Assembly (NCBI GenBank): GCA_029932425.1
Contig: JAOZQC010000060.1
Coordinates: 1-10,815, forward strand
Reading direction: 5' to 3'
DNA length: 10,815 nucleotides
Source: Planctomycetota bacterium
GTDB taxonomy: Bacteria; Planctomycetota; JAJSAM01
The notes under the pieces are model-generated. The model was not told where the DNA came from. It saw only the letters and a list, made by a program, of their open reading frames with translations, and made no database searches. Shown here in pieces: positions 1-6,753 of the stretch. The position numbers and the translations under genes are program-made. Every line of letters starts with the position of its first letter. The stretch's first letter is position 1.

Positions 1-669
1 GCGGGGCGGCCGGCGCCGCGCCCCCCCGCCCTCGGGGACCGGAAGCTCCTCGTGCACTGCTTCATGGATCCCCGGCTCACCGCCCTTCTCCCCCGGGCCA
101 TGGGGGTGGCGCCGGAGGAGATGTACCAGGTCCGCAACGCCGGGAACCGGGTGCCGGGTCCCACGGGGGATCCGGTCCGATCCCTCGCCGCCACGCTGGT
201 GCTGGGCGGGGCCGAGGAGGTGTTCGTGATCGGTCACACGGACTGCCTCATGCGGCGCTCCACCACCGGCGACTTCGTGGCCGGCATGCGAAGGGCCGGC
301 GTCTCCCGGTCCGCGCTCTCCGGGACGGACGTGCACGGGTGGTTCGGGATCCTCTCGAGCGAGCGGGGCAACGCGATCGAGGCCGCGGCGGCCCTCCGGA
401 AGAACCCCGCCCTCCCCCCCGGGACGCCCGTCCATGCCCTCCTGGTGGACACCGCCACGGGCCGGCTGGAGCTCCTGTCCCGGGGAAGGGCCGGGGCGGG
501 GGGTGCGGGGAGGGAGGGCGCTCCCGCGCCCCCGCCGGAGCTCGCTCCCCCTCCGCCTCCCCTCCCGCCGGCACCCGGGAGGCCGCCCCCCCCTCCCCCG
601 CCGCCCCCTCCTCCTCCCGCGCGGCGGGAGGATCCCCCCGCCCCGGTTCCGGAGGACGGAGAGCCGTAG
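1..669 (+). CDS. Beta-carbonic anhydrase-like protein, 5'-truncated, with proline-rich tail
   Basis: The frame is open from base 1 and the window begins inside the gene, because the first in-frame GTG (52) already lies inside the conserved core. Numbering from the first codon, residues 19-26 read HCFMDPRL, followed by QVRNAGNRV and, at 78-82, GHTDC. This is the order of the beta-carbonic anhydrase zinc site (Cys, then His-x-x-Cys) with the Asp/Arg dyad. Family members interconvert CO2 and bicarbonate in the cytoplasm. The usual motif is C-x-D-[SA]-R, whereas here it is C-F-M-D-P-R, one residue longer and with Pro in place of Ser/Ala. The domain ends normally near residue 160 (VDTATGRLELL). 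About 60 further residues are Gly/Ala/Pro-rich and include 12 consecutive prolines. Family membership is fairly secure; activity is uncertain because of the altered Cys spacing. Confidence 0.75.
   Translation, partial: AGRPAPRPPALGDRKLLVHCFMDPRLTALLPRAMGVAPEEMYQVRNAGNRVPGPTGDPVRSLAATLVLGGAEEVFVIGHTDCLMRRSTTGDFVAGMRRAGVSRSALSGTDVHGWFGILSSERGNAIEAAAALRKNPALPPGTPVHALLVDTATGRLELLSRGRAGAGGAGREGAPAPPPELAPPPPPLPPAPGRPPPPPPPPPPPPARREDPPAPVPEDGEP
583..618 (+). repeat. Proline-codon homopolymer run (12 Pro)
   Basis: Twelve consecutive CCN codons encode uninterrupted prolines near the C-terminus of the carbonic anhydrase-like protein. The surrounding stretch from about base 520 is also rich in Pro, Gly and Ala. 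The tract is almost pure C on this strand and is therefore prone to slippage and sequencing error. If translated, such a long run would normally depend on EF-P. Confidence 0.75.
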
Positions 670-716
670 CCCCCGTCCCGCCCCCCTGGCGGATTCTTCC
701 CCGGCGGGGTGGATGC

Positions 717-736
717 GGTGCGCTATATTCGGTGCG
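717..736 (+). promoter_or_regulatory. Possible -10 element flanked by GGTGCG direct repeats
   Basis: TATATT (724-729) is an isolated AT-rich hexamer in very GC-rich sequence, 84 bases upstream of the exported-protein gene at 813. Two GGTGCG copies (717-722 and 731-736) flank it. No convincing -35 hexamer lies 16-18 bases upstream. A small CCCC-GGC-GGGG hairpin (699-709) precedes it and might end transcription of the upstream gene. The rest of the 143-bp gap (670-812) shows nothing else recognisable. Confidence 0.3.
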
Positions 737-812
737 GTTCGGGCGGGGCGAAGGCGAGCGGGACGATGCTCCCTCCCCCTCCCGGTTCGATCGCTGACCC
801 CCGGAGGATCCC

Positions 813-2441
813 ATGCGTCTCGTACGGATCCCGGCCCTCGCGGCGCTCCTCTTCTTCCTCTCGCCCGGCTTCTTGAGAGCCGGGCAGGAGGTCCTGGACC
901 TCGATCCCCTCGCCGACAAGGACCTCAGGTGGTTCAAGGTGGAGGGACCGGGCCAGTGGAGCATCGACGACAAGTCGGACGATGTCTACACCCTCATCGT
1001 CTGCCCCAAGTGCAAGCAGGACACCTCCCTCGTCTTCGTCCGCCGGAAGTTCAAGCACGGTTTCCAGGTGCGGCTGAACGTGACGGGGGGAAGCCGGTAC
1101 AAGGGCCTCGAGCTGTTCGTCGTCCCCCCGGAGGGCGACTGGATCCCCGTCCCCTTCAAGGCTCGCGTCCTGGGGAAGAAAGGCTGGCACGAGCTGACGC
1201 TCACCGTGCACCAGGGCAAGGCCCACGCCCAGGTGGACGAGGAGCGGGGCGAGGACGTGGAAGTGCCCGGGGACCGGGAGCTGACCTTCGCCATCAAGCT
1301 CCGCAAGCGGCACGAAGCCCGCTTCACCTTCCGGAAGCCGCCGATCCGCTTCCTGTCCGTGAGCGAGGAGCAGATGAAGCCCGAGAAGGGTTTCGTGCGG
1401 ATCTACGACGGGAAGAGCGACGAGGGGTGGGAGCAGTTCCCGAAGGACGCGAACTGCTTCAAGTTCCTGGACCAGAGGATCGAGGCACGGGTCCCCGCCC
1501 GCCAGAAGGAGGCGGGGCGGCTCGTCTTCACCCACGCGCTCTTCACGGACTTCACGTTGCGGCTCCGCGCGGCCACCGGGGCCCAGGGCCTGGTCCTCGT
1601 CGCCCGCCTGGGGAGCCAGGACGGCCGCGTGCGGCCCACCTTCGCCTCGATCGAGGGTTACTTCTCCGGCGACCGGGACTGGAACGACGTGGAGTGGTCG
1701 GTGAAGGGGAAGACCGTCACCCTCAAGGTGAACGGGAGCCGGGTGTGGCAGCAGCCCGTCACGAACGACAACCCCGTGCCCGTCTTCATCCTGGTGCAGC
1801 GGGGAGGCCGGGCGAAGCTCCGGGACATCCGGGTCTCGGGCCGCCCCGTCCGCTACGGTCCCGCCTGGACGAAGTACGTGAGGGAGAGCGGCGCCGCCGG
1901 CGGGGGGCCGGACCGGAGCGGGCCGGGCGCGAAACCGGGGGCGGGCGCGAAACCGGGGGCGGGGGGCAGGTTCGGAGGGCGGCGCGGACCGGCCACGCGC
2001 GTGCTCTTCGACGGCAAGAGCATCGACGACTGGCGGAAGGCGCCCTCGTCCGGGGTCTGGAGCGTGGTGGACGGGAAGCTCGTGGGGCTCACGCTGGAGA
2101 GGAAGACCGGCGGCGAGATCCTGTACGGGAAGCTCGTCTTCACGGACTACCGGATCGTGTTCAAGGTCCAGAACGGCACGGCGGGGGCGAAGTTCATCGC
2201 GCGCCGGGTCCCCCCCCAGGTGGCGAAGAAGCCCGAGGTGGCGGTGGAGATCAAGCCGGACTGGCTCACCGGCGAGTGGACGGAGTTCGAGGCGACGGTC
2301 ATCGACACGAAGCTCACCCTCAAGGCGGGGGGGAAGGTCGTGGCGAACGCCGTCGTGCCCGAGGAGCAGGGCTTCATCGGGTTCCGGATCGGCCCGAACT
2401 CCGCCATCGGCCTGAAGGACATCGCCTGGCACCGGCCCTGA
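813..2441 (+). CDS. Exported triple beta-sandwich (DUF1080/LamG-like) protein
   Basis: This is a 542-residue protein. ATG 813 has GGAGG at 803-807, five bases upstream. Residues 1-23 form a typical Sec signal peptide (MRLVRI, a hydrophobic core, then LRAGQ), so the protein is likely exported. Three successive concanavalin-like units follow. Unit 1 (about 25-190) contains a C-P-K-C pair at 64-67. Unit 2 starts at 197 with IYDGKSDEGW. Unit 3 starts near 395 with TRVLFDGKSIDDW and ends the protein with a typical G-F-I-G-F-R-I strand. The F-[DN]-G-K-x-x-x-x-W opening is characteristic of DUF1080 (3-keto-disaccharide hydrolase family), which is abundant in Planctomycetota. Units 2 and 3 fit this family; unit 1 is only an analogous fold by inference. 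A Gly/Pro/Ala/Lys linker separates units 2 and 3. The protein could bind or cleave carbohydrate, but I cannot assign a substrate or catalytic residues. Confidence 0.8.
   Translation: MRLVRIPALAALLFFLSPGFLRAGQEVLDLDPLADKDLRWFKVEGPGQWSIDDKSDDVYTLIVCPKCKQDTSLVFVRRKFKHGFQVRLNVTGGSRYKGLELFVVPPEGDWIPVPFKARVLGKKGWHELTLTVHQGKAHAQVDEERGEDVEVPGDRELTFAIKLRKRHEARFTFRKPPIRFLSVSEEQMKPEKGFVRIYDGKSDEGWEQFPKDANCFKFLDQRIEARVPARQKEAGRLVFTHALFTDFTLRLRAATGAQGLVLVARLGSQDGRVRPTFASIEGYFSGDRDWNDVEWSVKGKTVTLKVNGSRVWQQPVTNDNPVPVFILVQRGGRAKLRDIRVSGRPVRYGPAWTKYVRESGAAGGGPDRSGPGAKPGAGAKPGAGGRFGGRRGPATRVLFDGKSIDDWRKAPSSGVWSVVDGKLVGLTLERKTGGEILYGKLVFTDYRIVFKVQNGTAGAKFIARRVPPQVAKKPEVAVEIKPDWLTGEWTEFEATVIDTKLTLKAGGKVVANAVVPEEQGFIGFRIGPNSAIGLKDIAWHRP
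1925..1960 (+). repeat. Two exact tandem copies of an 18-bp unit in the interdomain linker
   Basis: Bases 1925-1942 are repeated exactly at 1943-1960. The unit is a multiple of three, so the frame is kept, and it encodes a duplicated GAKPGA-type linker between the second and third domains of the exported protein (about residues 371-383). This looks like a recent slippage duplication that lengthened a flexible linker. Confidence 0.9.
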
Positions 2442-2481
2442 GCCCGCGGCCCGGACCGGGACGACGGAGCGACTACATCCC

Positions 2482-2488
2482 GAGGTGA
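2482..2488 (+). promoter_or_regulatory. Shine-Dalgarno that fixes the NYN gene start
   Basis: GAGGTGA matches the anti-Shine-Dalgarno core and sits five bases before ATG 2494. The in-frame GTG at 2485 lies inside this element and has no suitable ribosome-binding site of its own, so ATG 2494 is preferred. Confidence 0.7.
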
Positions 2489-2493
2489 AGGAA

Positions 2494-3474
2494 ATGGCGC
2501 AGGACCGATACGACCGCCGGGGGGACGATTTCTCCCGCCGGAGCCACAACCGCGTGGCCCTCTTCCTCGACTACGAGAACCTCCGCAAGTCCATCGAGCA
2601 CCACTTCCACCCGGCCCCCTCGCCCCAGCTCCTGTGCGAGAAGCTCTTCGATCTCGCCGCGCGGTTCGGCCACGTGCTCCTCGCGAACGCCTACGCCGAC
2701 TGGTCCATCTCCGAGACCGATCCGCGGGAGTTCCGGCGGCGGCAGATCGAGCCCCGCCTCGTGCTCACCAAGGAGAACGGGGACGACCGGACGGACATCA
2801 CCATGTCCCTCGACGCCCTGGAGACCCTCTTCGCGGAGCCGGAGATCGACGTGTATGTCATCGCGTCCGGGGACTCCGACTTCCACGACCTCCTCCAGCG
2901 GCTCCGGAGGCGGGGGAAGCGCATCGTGGTCTGCGGGGCCCGGAGCGACACCGGCCGGGAGCTGATCCGCGGCTCCGACAAGTTCGTGTCGCTGGAGGAG
3001 CTGCTGGGGGTCCGGGCCTCGAAGCCGCCGCAGCCCGTGGACTGGGAGACCTACGACTGGACCGGCTTCGTCCGCCTGATCCGCGACCTGGACCGGAAGC
3101 TCAACTTCGTGGGCCTCCGCTACGTGGCCACGAAGGTGCTGAACCCCCACAACTGCGGCCTCTCCGACCGCCACCAGAAGCAGGACCTCCTGAACCGGGC
3201 GATCGACATGGGCATCATCGAGCCCTACCAGGTCGACAACATCGAGGAGGGAGGGGAGCCGGTGAGCGCCTGCCGCCTGAACCCGGACCATCCCATCGTG
3301 AAGGAGATCCTGGCCCGCGACGAGGAGAAGACCGGCGAGGAGGCCGCGGCGGGTCCGGGCCCGGAGGCGGAGCCGGACTCCGAGGGCAACTCGAGCCGCC
3401 GGATCCCCACCATCAACCGCCCCCGCCGCTCCTCCGTGGAGGCCGACGAGGTGGGCCGCCCCGGCGAGCACTGA
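2494..3474 (+). CDS. NYN-domain (LabA/DUF88-type) predicted ribonuclease with possible LOTUS-like C-terminal domain
   Basis: This is a 326-residue soluble protein with no signal peptide. Residues about 20-175 form a PIN-like NYN domain. FLDYENL gives Asp26 and Asn29, DRTDITMSLD gives Asp101 and Asp107, and SGDSDF gives Asp127 and Asp129. This is the acidic set that in NYN/PIN nucleases binds metal ions for RNA cleavage. The family (COG1432) is predicted to act in RNA processing or turnover. Residues about 183-265 (from VDWETYDW, through LRYVATKVLNP, to IIEPYQVDN) look like a winged-helix/OST-HTH (LOTUS) module, often fused to NYN domains and proposed to bind RNA. That second assignment is by pattern only. 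The last 55 or so residues are acidic and probably disordered. The gene follows the exported-protein gene after 52 bases, so co-transcription is possible although no functional link is evident. Confidence 0.85.
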   Translation: MAQDRYDRRGDDFSRRSHNRVALFLDYENLRKSIEHHFHPAPSPQLLCEKLFDLAARFGHVLLANAYADWSISETDPREFRRRQIEPRLVLTKENGDDRTDITMSLDALETLFAEPEIDVYVIASGDSDFHDLLQRLRRRGKRIVVCGARSDTGRELIRGSDKFVSLEELLGVRASKPPQPVDWETYDWTGFVRLIRDLDRKLNFVGLRYVATKVLNPHNCGLSDRHQKQDLLNRAIDMGIIEPYQVDNIEEGGEPVSACRLNPDHPIVKEILARDEEKTGEEAAAGPGPEAEPDSEGNSSRRIPTINRPRRSSVEADEVGRPGEH

Positions 3475-3484
3475 GCCGCCGGCG

Positions 3485-3550
3485 CGGGGTCTCTTCCCCG
3501 GCCCTTCGATCCGGGCCGCGGCGTCCCGGCCGGGGCCTTCCCTTCCGGCC
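3485..3550. terminator. Cluster of GC-rich hairpins between convergent genes
   Basis: The 147-bp convergent gap (3475-3621) contains three short inverted repeats: CGGGG/CCCCG (3485-3489 with 3496-3500), CGGCCC/GGGCCG (3499-3504 with 3513-3518) and GGCCGG/CCGGCC (3528-3533 with 3545-3550). They lie where both flanking genes end. None is followed by a clear T-tract, so a bidirectional terminator role is inferred from position, and GC-rich sequence produces such repeats by chance. Confidence 0.3.
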
Positions 3551-3621
3551 CGGCGCCTCGCCCGGGAGGGTGCGCCTCCTCCGCCCGCGGGGGGGAAGAC
3601 CCGGGGCCGGCCGGCGGGGCC

Positions 3622-5730
3622 TCACTTCACGAGGCCCGTCCAGTCCACCACCCGCCACCGCCCCCGCACCCGGTCGAGGAGGAGGTTCCGGTAGCTCGTG
3701 CCTTCCGGCGAGTCCACGCGGACGCGAACCAGGCGGAAGCCGCGGGCGGGCTCGCTCGCCCTCGTGACCAGGGAGAGATGCCCGGGAACCCGTTCCACCC
3801 CGCCCTCGGAGACGCGGCGGGCCGGGCTCCCCGCGAGCCAGGGGAGGGCGGACCGGGGATCCCCGCGGTTCAGGGCGTCGATCACCTTCTCCGCCGCGAC
3901 CACCTCGTCCGGGGGCGCGTAGTCGGCGGGATCCTCCGCCGCGAAGCTCGCCGCCGCCTTCCGCAGGTCCTCCTCGGTCACCTCCAGGTACTCGGGCGGG
4001 GTCTTCAGCTCGATCCAGGCCAGCCATCGCTTGCCGAGGGGACGCACCAGGACCCGCTTCTCGTAGGCCACGCGCTTCCCCGGACCGGGGTGCACCTGCG
4101 ACACCCGCACCGCCGTCCACACCCGGCCCCGGATGACCACCTTCTCCACCGCGGGATCGGCCAGCCCGTACCCTCCCTGGCGCGCGGCCGTCGCCTCCTC
4201 CCTCAGGTACATCTCTCCCTGGGCCTGCGGAGGCCCCAGCTCGGCGGAGGAGAGCATCACCGCCAGGTAGCAGGTGATCTCCAGGCGGAGGCGCTCCCGG
4301 TCGCTCATTCCGGGCCTCAGGAACCGGGGGTGCTCGCTCCGGGGGCGGAGGCCGAGCCGCACCGCCCCCCGGGTGATGTCGGTGGAGATCACCCAGCCCT
4401 CGGGCACGGTGAGGCGGAAGCCGTGCGGGGAGTGCACGACCGGATCCATCACGGGGCGGGGAGGGGGGGGTGCGGAGGGGGAGGTGGGTGTCTCCGGGGC
4501 GGGGGTTGCGGGTTTCGGAGCCGGGGGCGGGGCCGCGGGGGGCGCCCCTTCCCGGACGCCGCGCAGGACCCCGTCCTCGGAAAGGACCACGATGCTCCCT
4601 CCCACCACCAGGGGCGGTGCGAGGGCGGCGGACCCGAGCGAGAGCCGCCAGCGCAACCGTCCGTCCGCCCGCCGGAGGGAGCAGAGGTCCCCGCTCGCGG
4701 TGGTGACGAGGAGGGACCGGTCGGCCACGGTGAGGAGCCGCACCTGCCCCGGGATCTCCGCGGTGAAGGCCGCGCGGCCCGAGCCCAGGTCCAGGGCGGT
4801 GAGGCGCCCGCCCACGAGCGCGTAGGCCCGGGCGGGATCCGCGCCGAGGAGATGGCCGTCGAGACGCGGCACCGGGTGCCTCCGGAGCACCTTTCCCCGG
4901 CCGGGGTCGAAGATCACGAGTTCCTTCCCCCCCCCGAGAGCGAGCAGGCCGCCCGAGGGGTTCAGGCGGCGTCCCGCGAAGGGGAGCGGGGAGGCGACGA
5001 CCCCCAGGAGGCGCCGCCCGTCGTCGCTGATGATGAGGATCTTGCCCTTGCGGTCCGCCACCAGGATTCGGGATCCTACCCGGGCCAGCGGGGTGTCGGG
5101 CGTCATCTCCAGGGGGAGGCGCCCCCGCACGTGTCCGTCCGCGCCGCGGATGCCGAAGAGCCCGCGGCCCGCGCCGAAGACGTAGACCTCGTGGCGGTGG
5201 AGGAGCGGCGCCCCGCTGACGGGTCCCTCGATCCGCGCCTTCCACTGGGTGCGGCCCGTGCGCGGATGGAACCGGACCACGAGGCCTTCCGCGGTTCCCG
5301 CGTAGACCCCCCCCGCGTCCGCGGCCAGGCCGGTGACCTCCCGGCCCGGCTCCCCGTTGTGCCAGACCACCTGCCCGGTGGCGGGGTCCACGGCGGAGAC
5401 GCCCCCCTTCCGCATGGCCACCACCGCGAGCCGGTCCGTGGCCGCGGGAAGGGCGCTCACCGAGACCCCCTTCAGGTGCCAGGCGGGGATCCCCGCCAGG
5501 GGCCCCTCCTCCCCGCCGGCCGGCTCCCCGGATCCCGGGCCCCGCCGGATCTCCTTCACGAGGCTCCGGTCGAACCGGATCTCGCCCATCTCCGTGCGGA
5601 GGACCACCTCCCGGGCGTTCTCGGAGACGATCTCCCCGGTGATCCTCGCGCCGGACCTGAGCACCACCTCGTCGCCGAGCACGAGCCCGGCGACCCCGAC
5701 CAGGAAGAGAACCGCGACCGCTCTTCTCAC
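3622..5730 (-). CDS. Exported PQQ-like beta-propeller protein with C-terminal accessory domains
   Basis: This is a 702-residue protein read from GTG 5730, chosen because GGAGG lies six bases upstream and the start gives a compact signal peptide (MRR plus a hydrophobic core ending near residue 19). An in-frame ATG at 5751 would add seven residues but has a poorer ribosome-binding site. Residues about 20-62 (DEVVLRSGARITGEIV...) are a small beta domain often seen in exported planctomycete proteins. Residues about 90-395 contain repeated PQQ/quinoprotein-type blades, such as VSAVDPATGQVVW, RFHPRTGRTQWKA and LRRADGRLRWRL. A Pro/Ala/Thr linker follows (396-427). Residues 433-600 begin SPHGFRLTVPEGW, resembling PsbP/DUF1795-like domains, and 605-702 resemble an NTF2-like fold ending RWRVVDWTGL. 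The propeller more likely serves as a scaffold than as a PQQ enzyme; no dehydrogenase active site is recognisable. The accessory domain calls are tentative. Confidence 0.8.
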   Translation of the reverse strand: MRRAVAVLFLVGVAGLVLGDEVVLRSGARITGEIVSENAREVVLRTEMGEIRFDRSLVKEIRRGPGSGEPAGGEEGPLAGIPAWHLKGVSVSALPAATDRLAVVAMRKGGVSAVDPATGQVVWHNGEPGREVTGLAADAGGVYAGTAEGLVVRFHPRTGRTQWKARIEGPVSGAPLLHRHEVYVFGAGRGLFGIRGADGHVRGRLPLEMTPDTPLARVGSRILVADRKGKILIISDDGRRLLGVVASPLPFAGRRLNPSGGLLALGGGKELVIFDPGRGKVLRRHPVPRLDGHLLGADPARAYALVGGRLTALDLGSGRAAFTAEIPGQVRLLTVADRSLLVTTASGDLCSLRRADGRLRWRLSLGSAALAPPLVVGGSIVVLSEDGVLRGVREGAPPAAPPPAPKPATPAPETPTSPSAPPPPRPVMDPVVHSPHGFRLTVPEGWVISTDITRGAVRLGLRPRSEHPRFLRPGMSDRERLRLEITCYLAVMLSSAELGPPQAQGEMYLREEATAARQGGYGLADPAVEKVVIRGRVWTAVRVSQVHPGPGKRVAYEKRVLVRPLGKRWLAWIELKTPPEYLEVTEEDLRKAAASFAAEDPADYAPPDEVVAAEKVIDALNRGDPRSALPWLAGSPARRVSEGGVERVPGHLSLVTRASEPARGFRLVRVRVDSPEGTSYRNLLLDRVRGRWRVVDWTGLVK

Positions 5731-5736
5731 CGCGCA

Positions 5737-5741
5737 CCTCC
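5737..5741 (-). promoter_or_regulatory. Shine-Dalgarno that fixes the PQQ-protein start
   Basis: The minus strand reads GGAGG here, six bases before GTG 5730. The element lies within the codons that would be used if translation began at ATG 5751. This favours the shorter start, which also gives a more typical signal peptide. Confidence 0.6.
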
Positions 5742-5755
5742 ACGACCTCATCGAC

Positions 5756-5770
5756 CCCGGGGGCCCCGGG
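5756..5770. promoter_or_regulatory. 15-bp G/C palindrome in the divergent intergenic region
   Basis: CCCGGGG-G-CCCCGGG is a perfect 7+1+7 palindrome between the divergent PQQ-protein and metallophosphoesterase genes. Its position suits an operator controlling either gene. However, it is made only of G and C in a very GC-rich replicon, so chance is a serious alternative. A shorter palindrome, CGGGCCCG, lies at 5793-5800. Confidence 0.25.
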
Positions 5771-5815
5771 CTTGACCCGAAACGGACCCTTCCGGGCCCG
5801 TCCCCGAGGGGGCTC

Positions 5816-5824
5816 TGGTATCCT
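5816..5824 (+). promoter_or_regulatory. Possible extended -10 for the metallophosphoesterase gene
   Basis: TGG-TATCCT resembles an extended -10 (TGn-TATAAT) with four of six matches in the hexamer. Its last base is seven bases before GTG 5831, so transcription from it would begin at about the start codon and give a leaderless mRNA. A TTGACC at 5772-5777 is far too distant to be its -35 element. Confidence 0.3.
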
Positions 5825-5830
5825 GTGCCG

Positions 5831-6694
5831 GTGCACGAGGATCGATCCCCCCGCCGCGTCTTCCTCCGGCGCGCCCTGCTCGCCAGCCTCGGCGTGGGCC
5901 TCGGGGGCGGCGTCTGGTCCACGCTCATCGAGCCCACCTGGCTCCAGGTCACCCGCCGCCGGATCGGGATCCCGGGCCTCTCGCCGTCCCTCGAGGGGCG
6001 GACGATCGCCCATCTCTCCGACCTCCATCTCGGCTTCGCCCCCGCCGGCTACCTCGAACGGTGCGCGGCCCGGGTGCGGGCGCTCGGCCCGGACCTCGTG
6101 TTGCTCACGGGAGACTACGTGGGCGGGAACCGCGAGGCCGACGCGGAACGGATCGCGGAGATCCTCGGCCGTCTCCACCCGCCGCTCGGGACCTTCGCGG
6201 TGTCCGGGAACCACGATTTCGGGGTGGTCCACCGGGGCGCGACGCCGGGGCGGGGACGGGTCCTCGACCATCTCCGCCGCCGGGGCGTCGAGGTCATCGA
6301 CAACCGCGTCGTCCCCCTGGGCGGGGGCCGGGCGCCGACCTGGCTCGCGGGCCTCGGGGATCTCTGGGCGGGGCGGTGCCGCGTCCGGGAGACGTTCGCC
6401 CGCCTGCCTCCGAAAGGCCCCCGGATCGTCCTCGCCCACAACCCCGACAGCATCCCCGGCATCGCCCGGGAGGGGGCCGATCTCGTCCTCTCCGGGCACA
6501 CCCACGGAGGGCAGGTGGACATTCCCCTCCTCGGCCCTCCGATCCTCCCCGTGCGGCTCCGGAAGTACTACTCGGGCCTCTACCGGGTGGGAGAGCGGAC
6601 GCGGCTCTACGTCTCGAACGGCGTGGGCTGGCTCCGCCGCGTCCGGTTCAACGCCCGGCCCGAGATCGCCCTCCACACGCTTTTCGGGGAGTGA
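5831..6694 (+). CDS. Tat-exported YkuE-type metallophosphoesterase
   Basis: This is a 287-residue protein from GTG 5831; GTG 5825, two codons upstream, is an alternative with GAGGGGG (5806-5812) twelve bases before it. The N-terminus carries a twin-arginine signal, SPRRVFLRR (residues 6-14), followed by a hydrophobic Ala/Leu/Gly segment. The calcineurin-like metal site is complete and in order: D-x-H (Asp64, His66, in SDLHLG), GDY (Asp95), GNHDF (Asn127, His128), AHNPD (His203) and GHTHGGQ (His223, His225). The HTHGGQVDIP-LLGPP and Y-SGLY segments fit the YkuE/LpxG-like branch; B. subtilis YkuE is a Tat substrate and LpxG cleaves UDP-2,3-diacylglucosamine in lipid A synthesis. Action at the outer face of the membrane is likely, and the substrate is unknown. 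The gene is divergent from the PQQ-protein gene and 59 bases upstream of the GlmS-like gene, with which it may be co-transcribed. Confidence 0.85.
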   Translation: MHEDRSPRRVFLRRALLASLGVGLGGGVWSTLIEPTWLQVTRRRIGIPGLSPSLEGRTIAHLSDLHLGFAPAGYLERCAARVRALGPDLVLLTGDYVGGNREADAERIAEILGRLHPPLGTFAVSGNHDFGVVHRGATPGRGRVLDHLRRRGVEVIDNRVVPLGGGRAPTWLAGLGDLWAGRCRVRETFARLPPKGPRIVLAHNPDSIPGIAREGADLVLSGHTHGGQVDIPLLGPPILPVRLRKYYSGLYRVGERTRLYVSNGVGWLRRVRFNARPEIALHTLFGE

Positions 6695-6753
6695 CGAATC
6701 CTTTCCCGCGAAGGGGAACGGTCCGACAATCCGATGATGTGGGAGAGGGCCCG

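Noticed and set aside
434..2488. Alternative plus-strand frame overlapping the carbonic anhydrase and DUF1080 genes
   Set aside because: Arg/Gly/Pro-rich with no domain signal, while the frame at 813-2441 has a ribosome-binding site, a signal peptide and DUF1080 motifs.
5772..5777. TTGACC as a -35 box for the phosphoesterase gene
   Set aside because: It is 41 bases before the TATCCT hexamer, much too far for a standard promoter, and no other -10 lies at 16-18 bases.
5333..5830. N-terminal extension of the phosphoesterase frame
   Set aside because: It would overlap the PQQ gene on the opposite strand and bury the Tat signal internally; the Tat motif places the start near 5831.
6061..6753. 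N-terminal extension of the GlmS-like frame through the phosphoesterase gene
   Set aside because: It overlaps a well-supported gene in a different frame and has shadow-type composition; ATG 6754 has its own ribosome-binding site.
6695..6753. glmS ribozyme or riboswitch upstream of the GlmS-like gene
   Set aside because: The gap is only 59 bases and shows no glmS ribozyme-like structure or conserved core that I can recognise.
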